Shown piece by piece: positions 42,797 to 51,741 of a stretch of 64,000 nt of DNA (positions are counted from its first letter, which is position 1; the number at the start of each line of letters is the position of its first letter). This DNA is from Prevotella sp. AGR2160 (GTDB taxonomy: Bacteria; Bacteroidota; Bacteroidia; Bacteroidales; Bacteroidaceae): positions 1 through 64,000 of the forward strand of contig NZ_AUJK01000009.1 of NCBI RefSeq assembly GCF_000424185.1. The letters are read 5' to 3'. The notes below the pieces were generated by a model. That model saw only the letters and a list, made by a program, of their open reading frames with translations, was not told the origin of the DNA and searched no databases. Position numbers and translations under genes: made by a program.

Positions 42797-43579
42797 TTAG
42801 AAGAACAGCAGGGTACGGCTGGCTCTGCGTTTCTGTTGGATATCGGCCTCCATCTGACGGATGGCAGTACGGAAGAAGAATAGAACAAGGTACTCATCCG
42901 TATTCTCCCTCCTGATTTGTTTCAAAGCACCGATATATTCTTCTCGATCCTCCTTGCGAATGATGATTTCAGGCAGACCGGCGCGGAGCAGGATGAAGTT
43001 GCTCAGTAGGCGTCCCGTACGGCCGTTGCCGTCACGGAAAGGATGGAGATATTCATAAAAGCCATGGAAACGGGCGGCAATTACCATGGGATGGACTTTC
43101 CCCTCAGTCATGGCATGGGCTGTAGAATCCATTAGCCGCGGAACTTGTGCGATGAGTTTCTTATGTTCTCCGAAGACGGTATCTCCGGCAGCCATATCCA
43201 CGTTGGTGAACTCCCCAGGCGTGACGTCGGGAGCTTTATATGCCAGAGTATGGAGGGTGACGAGACGGTTGATGTCTTTCAACAGATCAACATCGAAGGG
43301 ATGATCAAGGTGGGCATGCATCCACTCATATGCGGCGAAATGATCGGCCATTTCCTGACATTCGAGCAAGGACTTGCCTACAGGCTTGTAACCCAGTCCT
43401 TGTTCGAAGAGGGAACGCGTGTCGTCAACGCTGAATGTCGAGCCTTCTATGCCACAACTGTGACAAGAGAAGAGAATCTCGTTACGTTCCCGTTCCTGTG
43501 CTTTGCCCAAGGGACCGGTAACCTCCTTCTGAAAGGTTGTCACCGTCGCGTCATATTTCTTGATTTCGTTTTCAAACAT
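42797..43579 (-). CDS. Class II Fic domain AMPylase-like protein
   Basis: 260 residues from the ATG at 43,579. The Fic motif HPFRDGNGRTGR (179-190) is complete. Before it, SCGIEG (41-46) matches the inhibitory motif (S/T)xxxE(G/N) on an N-terminal helix, so it is class II, self-inhibited. It would transfer AMP to Ser, Thr or Tyr of a target. TAAATTTG at 43,593-43,586 with CAA 20 bases further gives a nearly leaderless transcript. Confidence 0.92.
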   Translation of the reverse strand: MFENEIKKYDATVTTFQKEVTGPLGKAQERERNEILFSCHSCGIEGSTFSVDDTRSLFEQGLGYKPVGKSLLECQEMADHFAAYEWMHAHLDHPFDVDLLKDINRLVTLHTLAYKAPDVTPGEFTNVDMAAGDTVFGEHKKLIAQVPRLMDSTAHAMTEGKVHPMVIAARFHGFYEYLHPFRDGNGRTGRLLSNFILLRAGLPEIIIRKEDREEYIGALKQIRRENTDEYLVLFFFRTAIRQMEADIQQKRRASRTLLFF

Positions 43580-43635
43580 ATGTTGCAAATTTAGTGTTTT
43601 TTCCCGAATCGTCCAAACAAAATGACCGAGAAAAT

Positions 43636-43665
43636 GTAGGGACACATGATAAATCATGTCCCTAC
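43636..43665. repeat. Palindromic intergenic repeat copy
   Basis: GTAGGGACACATGATAAATC then ATGTCCCTACG; two extra bases (AC) in one arm. It lies upstream of fic. Confidence 0.8.
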
Positions 43666-43671
43666 GGCCTT

Positions 43672-45090
43672 TTACTTTTTTACTTTTACGAAGTATAGTC
43701 CGATGAACGTCAGGAGCCCGTTGAGCATGAGGAGCTCGTAGCCGAAGACATAACCCGTGAGGGCGCGCGTGCCGAAGTCGATGGCGAGACAGAGGAGGGG
43801 CGAGGCGATGCAGACGGCGGGCACCCAGCGGTCGTTGACCCGGCGTCTCGTGAACAGGCCGAAGACGAAGAGGCCGAGCAGGGGGCCATAGGTATAGGAG
43901 CAGAGGATATAGATGGCATCGATGACACTCGTGCTGTTGAGGATCTTGAAGGCGAGGATGAAGGTGATGAATACCACGGCGATGCCGATGTGTGCCCGTC
44001 TCCGCAGTCGTTCATCATCCTCCCTTCCAATGATATCCACGCAGAAGGAGGTCGTCAGGGCCGTCAGTGCCGAATCGGCGGAGGAGAAGGCGGCGGCGAC
44101 GACACCAATGGTGAAGAGGATGACGACGGTGGTGCCGAGGCGGCCCGACGCCGCGAACATCGGCAGGAGGTCATCACCCATCTCCGGCAGGGAGATCCCC
44201 TCTTTGTGGGCGAGCATGATCAGCAGGATGCCCAGGGCGAGGAACAGCAGATTGGCGGGGACGAAGGCGAAGCCGTAGGTGCACATGTCCTTCTGCGCGT
44301 CGCGGAGCGTCTTACATGTGAGGTTCTTCTGCATCATATCCTGGTCGAGGCCCGTCATGACGATGGCTACGAAGGCACCACTGAGAAACTGTTTCCAGAA
44401 GTTCTGTGTCGACACCCAGTCGTCGAAGACAAAGATGCGGCTGTGGGCATCCCGGGCGATGGCCGTCACGGCATCGCCGACGGAGAGGCCGAGAGCGTTG
44501 ATGACATTGAAGATGATGAGGATCAGTGCCACAAACATGCAGAGGGTCTGGAACGTATCCGTCCATACGAGCGTCTTGATACCGCCCCGACGCGTATAGA
44601 GCCAGATCAGTGCCACCATGCCGATGACGGTGACGGGGAAGGGGATACCGAAACTGTCAAGGACGAATTTCTGCAGGATGATACAGACGACATAGAAGCG
44701 TACGGCGGCTCCTGTCATCTTCGAGAGGAGAAAGAAGGCGGCGCCGGTCTTATACGACCGTTGTCCGAGACGTTCACGGAGATAGGCGTAGATTGTTGTC
44801 AGTCGCAGCCGGTAGTATACGGGCAGGAGAATAAAGGCGATGGCGAAATAGCCGATGATGAATCCCAGGCACATCTGCAGATAGGTCATGTCGGTCTTCA
44901 TCACCATACCGGGGACGGAGACGAAGGTGATGCCGGAGATGGAGGCGCCGACCATGCCGAAGGCAACCATATACCATGGTGACCGTCGGTTGCCGCGGTA
45001 GAACGTGTCGTTGTCGGAGTGGCGTGTCGTGATGCGGCCGATGACGAGCAGGGCCAGGAAGTAAATGAGAACGGTGATCAGGATAATCAT
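43672..45090 (-). CDS. Sodium:solute symporter (SSS family)
   Basis: 472 residues with 13 or so membrane segments. FYRGNRRSPWYMVAFGMVGASISGITFVS and GMVMKTDMTYLQM are the family start; VRFYVVCIILQKF and the central TGLDQDMMQKNLTCKTLRDAQKDM fit SSS sugar or sialic-acid-type importers. It follows GH36 by about 240 bases on the same strand, so it may take in galactose released by that enzyme. The substrate is not shown. Confidence 0.88.
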   Translation of the reverse strand: MIILITVLIYFLALLVIGRITTRHSDNDTFYRGNRRSPWYMVAFGMVGASISGITFVSVPGMVMKTDMTYLQMCLGFIIGYFAIAFILLPVYYRLRLTTIYAYLRERLGQRSYKTGAAFFLLSKMTGAAVRFYVVCIILQKFVLDSFGIPFPVTVIGMVALIWLYTRRGGIKTLVWTDTFQTLCMFVALILIIFNVINALGLSVGDAVTAIARDAHSRIFVFDDWVSTQNFWKQFLSGAFVAIVMTGLDQDMMQKNLTCKTLRDAQKDMCTYGFAFVPANLLFLALGILLIMLAHKEGISLPEMGDDLLPMFAASGRLGTTVVILFTIGVVAAAFSSADSALTALTTSFCVDIIGREDDERLRRRAHIGIAVVFITFILAFKILNSTSVIDAIYILCSYTYGPLLGLFVFGLFTRRRVNDRWVPAVCIASPLLCLAIDFGTRALTGYVFGYELLMLNGLLTFIGLYFVKVKK

Positions 45091-45165
45091 GTCTTTCGTA
45101 TTCTAAAATATGAATGCAAAAGTAGAACATTTTATCCGATCATGCAAAAAAAATGAGGGATTTTG

Positions 45166-45192
45166 TCGGGACATGATTTATCATGTTCCGAC
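45166..45192. repeat. Palindromic intergenic repeat copy
   Basis: GTCGGGACATGATTTATCAT then GTTCCGAC. Both ends are altered from TAGGG to TCGGG in a compensating way, which keeps the hairpin. Confidence 0.8.
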
Positions 45193-45207
45193 AAATAGCA
45201 ATCATTG

Positions 45208-45270
45208 AAAGACAGACTAACAGAAAAACATATACTGCGCAGTGTATGTAAGATCTGTTACTCTGTCTTT
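45208..45270. repeat. Long hairpin, possible MITE or terminator
   Basis: AAAGACAGACTAACAGA (45,208-45,224) pairs with TCTGTTACTCTGTCTTT (45,254-45,270) except for one base. Inside, CATATACTGCGCAGTGTATG (45,229-45,248) is nearly palindromic. A 63-nt cruciform. No U-run follows on the minus strand. Confidence 0.6.
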
Positions 45271-45278
45271 TAGAATAG

Positions 45279-45332
45279 CGGATCATGATGAATCATGTCC
45301 CTACATCGGATCATGATAAATCATGTCCCTAC
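45279..45332. repeat. Two adjacent palindromic intergenic repeat copies
   Basis: Copies at 45,279-45,304 and 45,307-45,332, in direct orientation. The second supplies the TAG stop of the GH36 gene. Confidence 0.8.
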
Positions 45333-47512
45333 TGCAGTTCGAGCACATGGCTCGTGCCCTCATTGGCGGTGAGGATGTTCAGACCGACCTTCATGAGGAA
45401 GTCACCGGTGTACTGCTGACCGTCGCAGTCGAGCGTGGAGGCCTTACCGGGCATGAGGTTGATCTCCTTGACGGTATACGTCTTGTTGGGATCGAGGCCT
45501 TGGAGGCGTACGTTCAACAGCGGCTCCTGGAAACGTGGATGGAGGTCATAGGCGAAGACGACGGCTTTCTGTTTGTCCTGAGAGACATAGTTGACAGCCA
45601 TGTGGTTGCCCTCATAGGGAGAGATGAGGCGATACTGCTCACCGTTGAGGATGACATCCTGCAGACGGCGCCAGTTGGCTACGGCTCCCTGGGTGTATTT
45701 GTAGTCATCGGGTGACATCGTCTTGAGGTCGATATCGAAGCCGAGCTTGCACATTGAGGCAACATCGGTACGGAACTTCACGCTGGTGTTCTTATTCCAG
45801 TTGGTCACGTGGGCAGCGAGAGCCTTCACGGGGAAGAACTTCGACATGGACCACTGGATATAGAGGCGCTCGTAAGGATCGGTGTCATCACTCGGCCACA
45901 GCTCACCGAAATATTTCAGTGCGGCATAGTCGCAACGTGCGCCACCACCGGAGCAGAGCATCATCTCCAGTTTCGGGTATTTATTATGGATGCGGTCGAG
46001 GACCTTATAGAGCCCACGGACGTAATCGATATACAGATTGCCCTGCTTCTCCTTCTCATAGGGAGAGAAGATGTTCGTGATCGGAGAGTTGCAGTCCCAC
46101 TTGAAGTAAGTGATATTCGGGTTCTGTGTCATCAGCTTGTCAACGATGGAGAACACATAGTTCTGTACCTCGGGGTTGGAGAGGTCGAGGACGAGCTGGT
46201 TGCGATAGTAATATGTCTTGCGGTTCGGCTGTTCGATGACCCAGTCATGATGCTTCTCATAGAGCTCACTCTTCGGGTTCACCATCTCCGGCTCAATCCA
46301 CAGACCGAACTTCACGCCGGCGTTCTGCGCGGCCTTTACGAGGGCGGGGATGCCACCGGGGAGTTTCGTGTGTGTCGGCTCCCAGTCGCCGAGACCGGCA
46401 TGGTCGTTCTTACGGGGATACTTGTTGCCGAACCATCCGTCGTCGAGGAGGAACATCTCCACGCCGAGGTCCTTGGCATCCTTCATCAGCTGGGCCAGAG
46501 ACTCCTGGTTGAAGTCGAAGCCGGTGTTCTCCCAGTTGTTGAGGAGCGTCATGCGAGTACCCTCACCATTCCACAGCTGATATTTGCGGGCCCAGTCGTG
46601 GAGGTTACGGGAGGCCTGCGACGTACCGTTGTTGCTCATCGTGAAGACAAACTCGGGTGTCTTGAAGGTCTCGCCGGCCTTGAGGATATAGTCGGAGGCA
46701 TAGGGGTTGATGCCCGGGATGACACGGAGGCAGTTGACATTGTCAACCTCGAAGGTACAGCTGAAGTTACCCGTCCAGTTGACGGTGCCGAGCATCACCG
46801 TTCCCTCGTTCTCACGGGCGGGTCCGTCGATGCCGAGCTCGAAGAACGGCTCACTCTGTTCGGCGGCGCGTGTGCCGAGCTTCGTGTCGATGATCTTCTT
46901 GCCGAACTGGAGCTGCTGGGTCGCGGGCTGTCCCTCACGTGCCCAGTCGCTGTGGTAGTTGGTCAGATAATACTTGCTGGCGTTGAGATAGAAGATGCCA
47001 CTGGCATAGCGCCACAGCGTGACGGGCTTTTTCTCGTTGTGCTTGATCTCACTCCAGGTCTTGATAACATTCTCTTTCTGATAGGCGACATAGTGGAGCG
47101 TCACCTCGTCGGCATACTGGTCGTCGGCAAGCCGGATGATCGTCTCCGTACCGCCATTGACGGCTTTCTGCTGAACACTCTTATAATAGAGGTAAGTGGT
47201 GAGGTTGCCGTCGGCATGAGTGATGGCGAGGGCGGGCTCGAAGCTGTCCTCGGTGCCGGAGCAGGCGTAGGCCTCATGGCCGCGCTCGCCGTAGCTGCCG
47301 TCGGAGCCCGGTTTCACCTTCCAGTCGAACTTACTGAAGTCGGCGGAAGAGGAGAGTTTCTCTCCAAAGTACACTTGGTAGAGGCGGTTGGCCGGAGAGG
47401 TCTGGAGAATCAGGTCGATGTCGTTGGTGCTGATACGGATGGTTTTCTTCTCAGCAGCCTGCAGTCCAAAGCAGAGCATCAGTGCGGCAATGAAGGTTAA
47501 GATCTTTTTCAT
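45329..47512 (-). CDS. Secreted alpha-galactosidase, GH36
   Basis: 727 residues with a signal peptide (residues 1-20). It cleaves alpha-galactosyl linkages such as in raffinose or melibiose. The (beta/alpha)8 core carries FLLDDGWFGNKYPRKNDHAG (354-373), WIEPEMVNP, and the nucleophile motif YFKWDCNS (D473). The general acid lies in LWPSDDTDPYERLY (D542 or D543). N-terminal beta-sandwich to about residue 310. Usual length for GH36. It follows a TonB receptor by 25 bases, so import and cleavage are linked. Confidence 0.93.
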   Translation of the reverse strand: MKKILTFIAALMLCFGLQAAEKKTIRISTNDIDLILQTSPANRLYQVYFGEKLSSSADFSKFDWKVKPGSDGSYGERGHEAYACSGTEDSFEPALAITHADGNLTTYLYYKSVQQKAVNGGTETIIRLADDQYADEVTLHYVAYQKENVIKTWSEIKHNEKKPVTLWRYASGIFYLNASKYYLTNYHSDWAREGQPATQQLQFGKKIIDTKLGTRAAEQSEPFFELGIDGPARENEGTVMLGTVNWTGNFSCTFEVDNVNCLRVIPGINPYASDYILKAGETFKTPEFVFTMSNNGTSQASRNLHDWARKYQLWNGEGTRMTLLNNWENTGFDFNQESLAQLMKDAKDLGVEMFLLDDGWFGNKYPRKNDHAGLGDWEPTHTKLPGGIPALVKAAQNAGVKFGLWIEPEMVNPKSELYEKHHDWVIEQPNRKTYYYRNQLVLDLSNPEVQNYVFSIVDKLMTQNPNITYFKWDCNSPITNIFSPYEKEKQGNLYIDYVRGLYKVLDRIHNKYPKLEMMLCSGGGARCDYAALKYFGELWPSDDTDPYERLYIQWSMSKFFPVKALAAHVTNWNKNTSVKFRTDVASMCKLGFDIDLKTMSPDDYKYTQGAVANWRRLQDVILNGEQYRLISPYEGNHMAVNYVSQDKQKAVVFAYDLHPRFQEPLLNVRLQGLDPNKTYTVKEINLMPGKASTLDCDGQQYTGDFLMKVGLNILTANEGTSHVLELQ

Positions 47513-47537
47513 CGTTCAAAATGTTTATGAGGGTTTG

Positions 47538-49829
47538 TTAGAATCTGAGAGAAGCGGAGAACTCCACGGTGAAGGGACGGAGGTAGCTGCCGCTCATGAT
47601 ATATCCGGCATATTTCTTCGCGTCATCCTTCGTGACGAGCTCAGTACCGTTGATGGTTCCCTTGGCACCGCTGACATTGAAGATGTTGACGACGTCAGCG
47701 CCGAGGGAGAGGTGCTTGTTGACCTGCCAGTTGATACCGCCGAAGGTCTCCCAATGGCCATTGAAATAGAAGGCTTCCTGAAGGTTGGCGTAGGTCTTGC
47801 CGAAGTAGCGGAAGCTCGTCCACAGACGGACATCCTTCGTGATGTTATAGCTCGGGTCAAGCTCGATGAGGACCTGCGGGATCTCCTTGACGATCATCTT
47901 GTCGGCATTGACACTCATCGTGTTGCCGTTGTTAAAGGTCACGCTGGCGTTGTAGTTGCTGTACTGCGGTTTCTGCCAGGTAAAGAGGGCATGGAGATGG
48001 AAGCCCTTGAAGGGGTCGATCTCTGCCGATGTCGTCCAGCCGAGGGTGTGGATGTTATAGATCAGCAGGACGGTCTTCGACTCAGAGGTGCCGGGGTTCG
48101 TGAGGTTCTGCTGGTCAATGTTGTTCGACTTAGAGATATAGGTGATCATGGAGGTGAGGTCGATCCAGTTGTTCTTGAAGTAGACACCGCCACGGATCAG
48201 AGGGATCGTCACACGCTTATACTGCTCTTCCGTAGGACCGGTACCGGCATAGTCGCTGATTCTCGGGAAGCGGGTAGCCACGGTAGCGTCAGCGAGGAAG
48301 CCGAACTGGCGTGTCAGCGCGTAGGAGCCCTGGATAGTAGCGGCATAGTTGAGCTTGTTCTTTGTCACGTTGGCCGGGGTGATGACGTCACCGGCAGCAT
48401 TCGTGCCACCGATATAGAAGCCGTTATAACGGGAGGCGCTGATCTGGTCGGCCGACATGCGATAGTATTCGAGACGGGCACCATAAAGCAACTTGAACTT
48501 CGGCGTCACCTGCCAGGTATCGGTGAGGTAGACAGCGAGCTTGTTCTCCGATCCTTTCGTATATTCCGGACTGAGCTCATTGAAGTCGTAGGTCTGTGAG
48601 CGCTTCGTCAGTCCCGTGAAGGGATTGTAGTAGTTTCCGTAGAGGATCGTGGGATACTCGTTGACAGAGGCATACCACTGGAAAGAGGAAGAATGGTAGT
48701 TGAGGTGATAATACCACTCGTTGAGTCCGAGGCGGAGGTTATGATTGCCGAGCTGCTTGTTGAGCTCTGTGGTGAGCATGAAGCTGCGGACCTTTCCGAA
48801 GTGGAGCCATGTACGGCGTCCCTCGACATAACCGGAGTAGGGCAGTGTGCCGGCCTCGTCGGTCGTCAGCATATAGTTGCCGAGGTTACCATCGGTGATT
48901 TGTGAGATCGTGGAGCCACCGAAGTCAACGTAGTTGGCGCGCGGGGCATCCATATATTTGGCGTTGAGGGTCCATTTCAGACCGTTGCTGAAGGTGTTCT
49001 CGAAGAGGAAGGCGAGCTCATTGGCGTGGTTGTCCATAGCCTGCTGGAAATCCCAGCTCTTGGCCTTGCCGTCCATGACATCATAATAGGTGAGATGGCC
49101 GCCATTGGGGACATAGGAGTAACGGCCGAGCTTGAAGCCCTGGAACTCACTCACGGAGCCGTCACCGTTATAAATGAACGGGCCCTGGTTGTTGAAGTTG
49201 CCGGGATTCTTACTGTAACTGTATTTATAAAGGAGGGTGGCACGTCCGCGGCCCTCGTTGAAGACACGGGTGATGCCTGCGTGGAAGATTTGGGTGCGAT
49301 CGGCGAAGTCGGTATAGCGTTGTTTCTGTGTGCCAGGGTCGTAGTTCTGATACATGCTGGCGGTCCAGAACCAGTTCTTGGCCAGACGGCCGGAGAGGTT
49401 GAGGTCGAAGGTGTTCAGTCCAAAGTGGTTGCCGTGCCAGTTGACGACGCCTTGAAATTTCTTGTCACTGATACCAAGCTGACTCTCGGCGTTGACGGCA
49501 TAGGCGATATTACCCGTGGCGATGGCAGACTCGGAAGGTGTCATGAGCATCGTGCCTTTCAGACTGGCATCGTTACGCCAGTGGGCAGAGAGCTTATGAA
49601 CACTGGAAGAATAGACGGCGGGGAGGCCATTCTCGTAGACGTTGACATCCTCAGAGGGGAGACCGATCTGAATCTCACGCGGCTTATAGGAGTCAGCGGC
49701 ATTGAGCATGACATTTCGGTTGTCACCGCTTTTCGACGTAGCGACGGTGTCCTTGACCTGAGTCTGTGCAGCGGCTCCCATCGGAGTAGCGAGGATAGCA
49801 CTGTACAAAAGAAATTTGTAATAACTCAT
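47538..49829 (-). CDS. TonB-dependent receptor
   Basis: 763 residues from the ATG at 49,829, with signal peptide MSYYKFLLYSAILATPMGAA. The plug region (residues 35-130; IGLPSEDVNVYENGLPAVYS, LMTPSESAIATGNIAYAVNA) is followed by beta-barrel repeats ending in SYLRPFTVEFSASLRF, the C-terminal aromatic signal. There is no CarboxypepD_reg-like N-terminal domain and no SusD-like gene beside it, so it is not a standard SusCD pair. Promoter -7 box (TAACTTTG, 49,935-49,928). It probably imports an alpha-galactoside, judged from GH36 next door. Confidence 0.85.
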   Translation of the reverse strand: MSYYKFLLYSAILATPMGAAAQTQVKDTVATSKSGDNRNVMLNAADSYKPREIQIGLPSEDVNVYENGLPAVYSSSVHKLSAHWRNDASLKGTMLMTPSESAIATGNIAYAVNAESQLGISDKKFQGVVNWHGNHFGLNTFDLNLSGRLAKNWFWTASMYQNYDPGTQKQRYTDFADRTQIFHAGITRVFNEGRGRATLLYKYSYSKNPGNFNNQGPFIYNGDGSVSEFQGFKLGRYSYVPNGGHLTYYDVMDGKAKSWDFQQAMDNHANELAFLFENTFSNGLKWTLNAKYMDAPRANYVDFGGSTISQITDGNLGNYMLTTDEAGTLPYSGYVEGRRTWLHFGKVRSFMLTTELNKQLGNHNLRLGLNEWYYHLNYHSSSFQWYASVNEYPTILYGNYYNPFTGLTKRSQTYDFNELSPEYTKGSENKLAVYLTDTWQVTPKFKLLYGARLEYYRMSADQISASRYNGFYIGGTNAAGDVITPANVTKNKLNYAATIQGSYALTRQFGFLADATVATRFPRISDYAGTGPTEEQYKRVTIPLIRGGVYFKNNWIDLTSMITYISKSNNIDQQNLTNPGTSESKTVLLIYNIHTLGWTTSAEIDPFKGFHLHALFTWQKPQYSNYNASVTFNNGNTMSVNADKMIVKEIPQVLIELDPSYNITKDVRLWTSFRYFGKTYANLQEAFYFNGHWETFGGINWQVNKHLSLGADVVNIFNVSGAKGTINGTELVTKDDAKKYAGYIMSGSYLRPFTVEFSASLRF

Positions 49830-49888
49830 TTTAATATAGGTTTTGGTTTTATTGAAATTTATTATTGTTTCAGCGAAGGGATGCGTGC

Positions 49889-49914
49889 GGATCATGATGA
49901 ATCATGTCCCTACG
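49889..49914. repeat. Palindromic intergenic repeat copy
   Basis: CGGATCATGATGAATCATGT then CCCTACG, between the TonB receptor start and its -7 box, so it would be in the 5' leader of that transcript. Confidence 0.8.
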
Positions 49915-50106
49915 TTGGTTTTCGGTGCAAAGTTACGCATTGTTTTCGCTCATGAGAAGAATAAGTATGACCTTGGTAGACGATTAGAAAAGGATGATTT
50001 TTGCAACTTTCTGATTTTCTGATAGAAATAAAATAAAAATAGTCTGCCCAAAGTAGATGTTTTTGAATTATTTTTCTTAAATTTGCAGCAATAAAAATCT
50101 ATCATT

Positions 50107-51717
50107 ATGCGCTATCTGCTCTCCCTCTTCATCGGTTTTATCTTCTTTGCCCTACCTTGTTCAGCGGCCGAGGATACGAAGGCTCTCTTCCATCGGTTGG
50201 ACTCCTGTATTGAACTGCGCCCGGTATTTATGGCCAGGAAGGAACAGAGACTCCGGGAGGTGAAACGGCAGTTGGATCGTGCTCGTGGGGAGCAGCGGCT
50301 GGCAGTACTTGAAAAGTTGTATTGGGAGTATTATACCTATCGTTTTGACTCCGCCATGAGTTATGCCCGTCAGGAGGAAGCCCTTGCCCGGCGGCTTGGC
50401 AATGAGCGGGAGTTGTATCAAGCACAGCGGCATATCGCCATGCTCTTTGTTATCGGCGGCTACTACAGTGAGGCGGAGAAGATGCTTTTCTCTATTCCGT
50501 TGGATAAAGATGACAAGCAGGCTTGTTATGAGCAGAATATCACGGCATACTGGTTGTATCAGTATTGGAGTGCCTACTGTGGTGACCAGCTTTTCTCCCC
50601 ACAATATGAACGGAAGAAGATGGTATACCTCAAGGCGGCGTTGGTAGATTATCCCCAAAAGGGAAATGCTCATTATCAATATCTGAAGGGAGAGTATGCT
50701 TTCTATACCAAACAGCCGTTATCGTTATCGTCAGCTTATTATCTGATGGCAGTCCGCATGTCACCCATCAACACGCGTACCTATGCTTCCGCCGCTTATG
50801 GCGTAGCCCGTAACTTTCTTCTGGAAGGGAAAACGAAGGATTATGTCGACTGGCTCATCCGCTCTGCCATCTCCGATCAGGTTAACCCGCTGAAGGAGAA
50901 TCTGGCCTTGCAGGAACTGGCGATGTATCTCTTCAAAAAGGATGAGAACAATGCCGCGAAGTCGACGAAATATATTTACTGTTCCATGGAGGATGCCCAG
51001 TTCTATAATGACCGTCTGCGTATGCTGGAGATCTCCCAGCGTCTGCCGGCCATCGTACAGGTCTATCAGCAGCAGATCAATGCCAAGCGCCATGCTGTGA
51101 CAATTCTGAGTTTGGCCATTGCCCTCATCGCTGTCGTGCTGGTCTTCGGTATCCGTTATACCTACAGGCAGAACCGGTTGTTGCACCACCGTGGACGGGA
51201 GATCAGTCGGCACAACAAACAACTTGCTGTGCTGAATGACCGGCTGCGGAAGACGGATGAGACGAGAGGAAAATATATGCGGCTGTTCCTTGATCTCTGT
51301 GCCGTATATATCACCAAACTCAATAACTATCGCAAACTCGTCACCCGTAAGGTGAAGACGCACCAGACCGATGACCTGCTCCATGACGCACAGTCGGCAA
51401 AGATCACGGAACAGGAGGCAGCAACATTCTATTCTCAGTTCGACAGCGCCTTCAAGGAACTCTATCCCTCTTTCGTGGAGGATTTCAACAATTTGCTCTT
51501 GCCCGACAAGCAGATCACGTTGACGAAGGAGGGCGCTTTGCCGACAGAGCTTCGCATCTATGCCCTCGTCTGCATCGGTGTCACGGAGAGTGCCGAGATC
51601 GCGACGCTTCTCTTCTATTCTCCCCAAACAATCTATAACTACCGCACGTCTGTCCGCAAACGTGCCATCAAGCCCGAGACGTTCGAGGATGATGTGAGGA
51701 GACTGGGGAAAAAGTAG
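50107..51717 (+). CDS. DUF6377 regulator with periplasmic TPR-like domain
   Basis: 536 residues. Signal peptide, then a helical repeat domain (residues 30-330; ARKEQRLREVKRQLDRARGE, DSAMSYARQEEALARRLGNE), a membrane segment (AVTILSLAIALIAVVLVFGI, residues 338-357), a coiled coil and a C-terminal LuxR-like helix-turn-helix (PTELRIYALVCIGVTESAEI, ATLLFYSPQTIYNYRTSVRK). It senses a periplasmic signal and controls genes in the cytoplasm. It diverges from the TonB receptor and GH36 genes, the natural targets. Its stop TAG is the first part of a repeat copy. Confidence 0.88.
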   Translation: MRYLLSLFIGFIFFALPCSAAEDTKALFHRLDSCIELRPVFMARKEQRLREVKRQLDRARGEQRLAVLEKLYWEYYTYRFDSAMSYARQEEALARRLGNERELYQAQRHIAMLFVIGGYYSEAEKMLFSIPLDKDDKQACYEQNITAYWLYQYWSAYCGDQLFSPQYERKKMVYLKAALVDYPQKGNAHYQYLKGEYAFYTKQPLSLSSAYYLMAVRMSPINTRTYASAAYGVARNFLLEGKTKDYVDWLIRSAISDQVNPLKENLALQELAMYLFKKDENNAAKSTKYIYCSMEDAQFYNDRLRMLEISQRLPAIVQVYQQQINAKRHAVTILSLAIALIAVVLVFGIRYTYRQNRLLHHRGREISRHNKQLAVLNDRLRKTDETRGKYMRLFLDLCAVYITKLNNYRKLVTRKVKTHQTDDLLHDAQSAKITEQEAATFYSQFDSAFKELYPSFVEDFNNLLLPDKQITLTKEGALPTELRIYALVCIGVTESAEIATLLFYSPQTIYNYRTSVRKRAIKPETFEDDVRRLGKK

Positions 51718-51741
51718 GGACATGATTCATCATGTTCCTAC
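51714..51741. repeat. Palindromic intergenic repeat, provides two stop codons
   Basis: GTAGGGACATGATTCATCAT then GTTCCTAC. Its TAG at 51,715-51,717 stops the DUF6377 gene and its complement (51,740-51,738) stops metE on the other strand. Confidence 0.85.
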
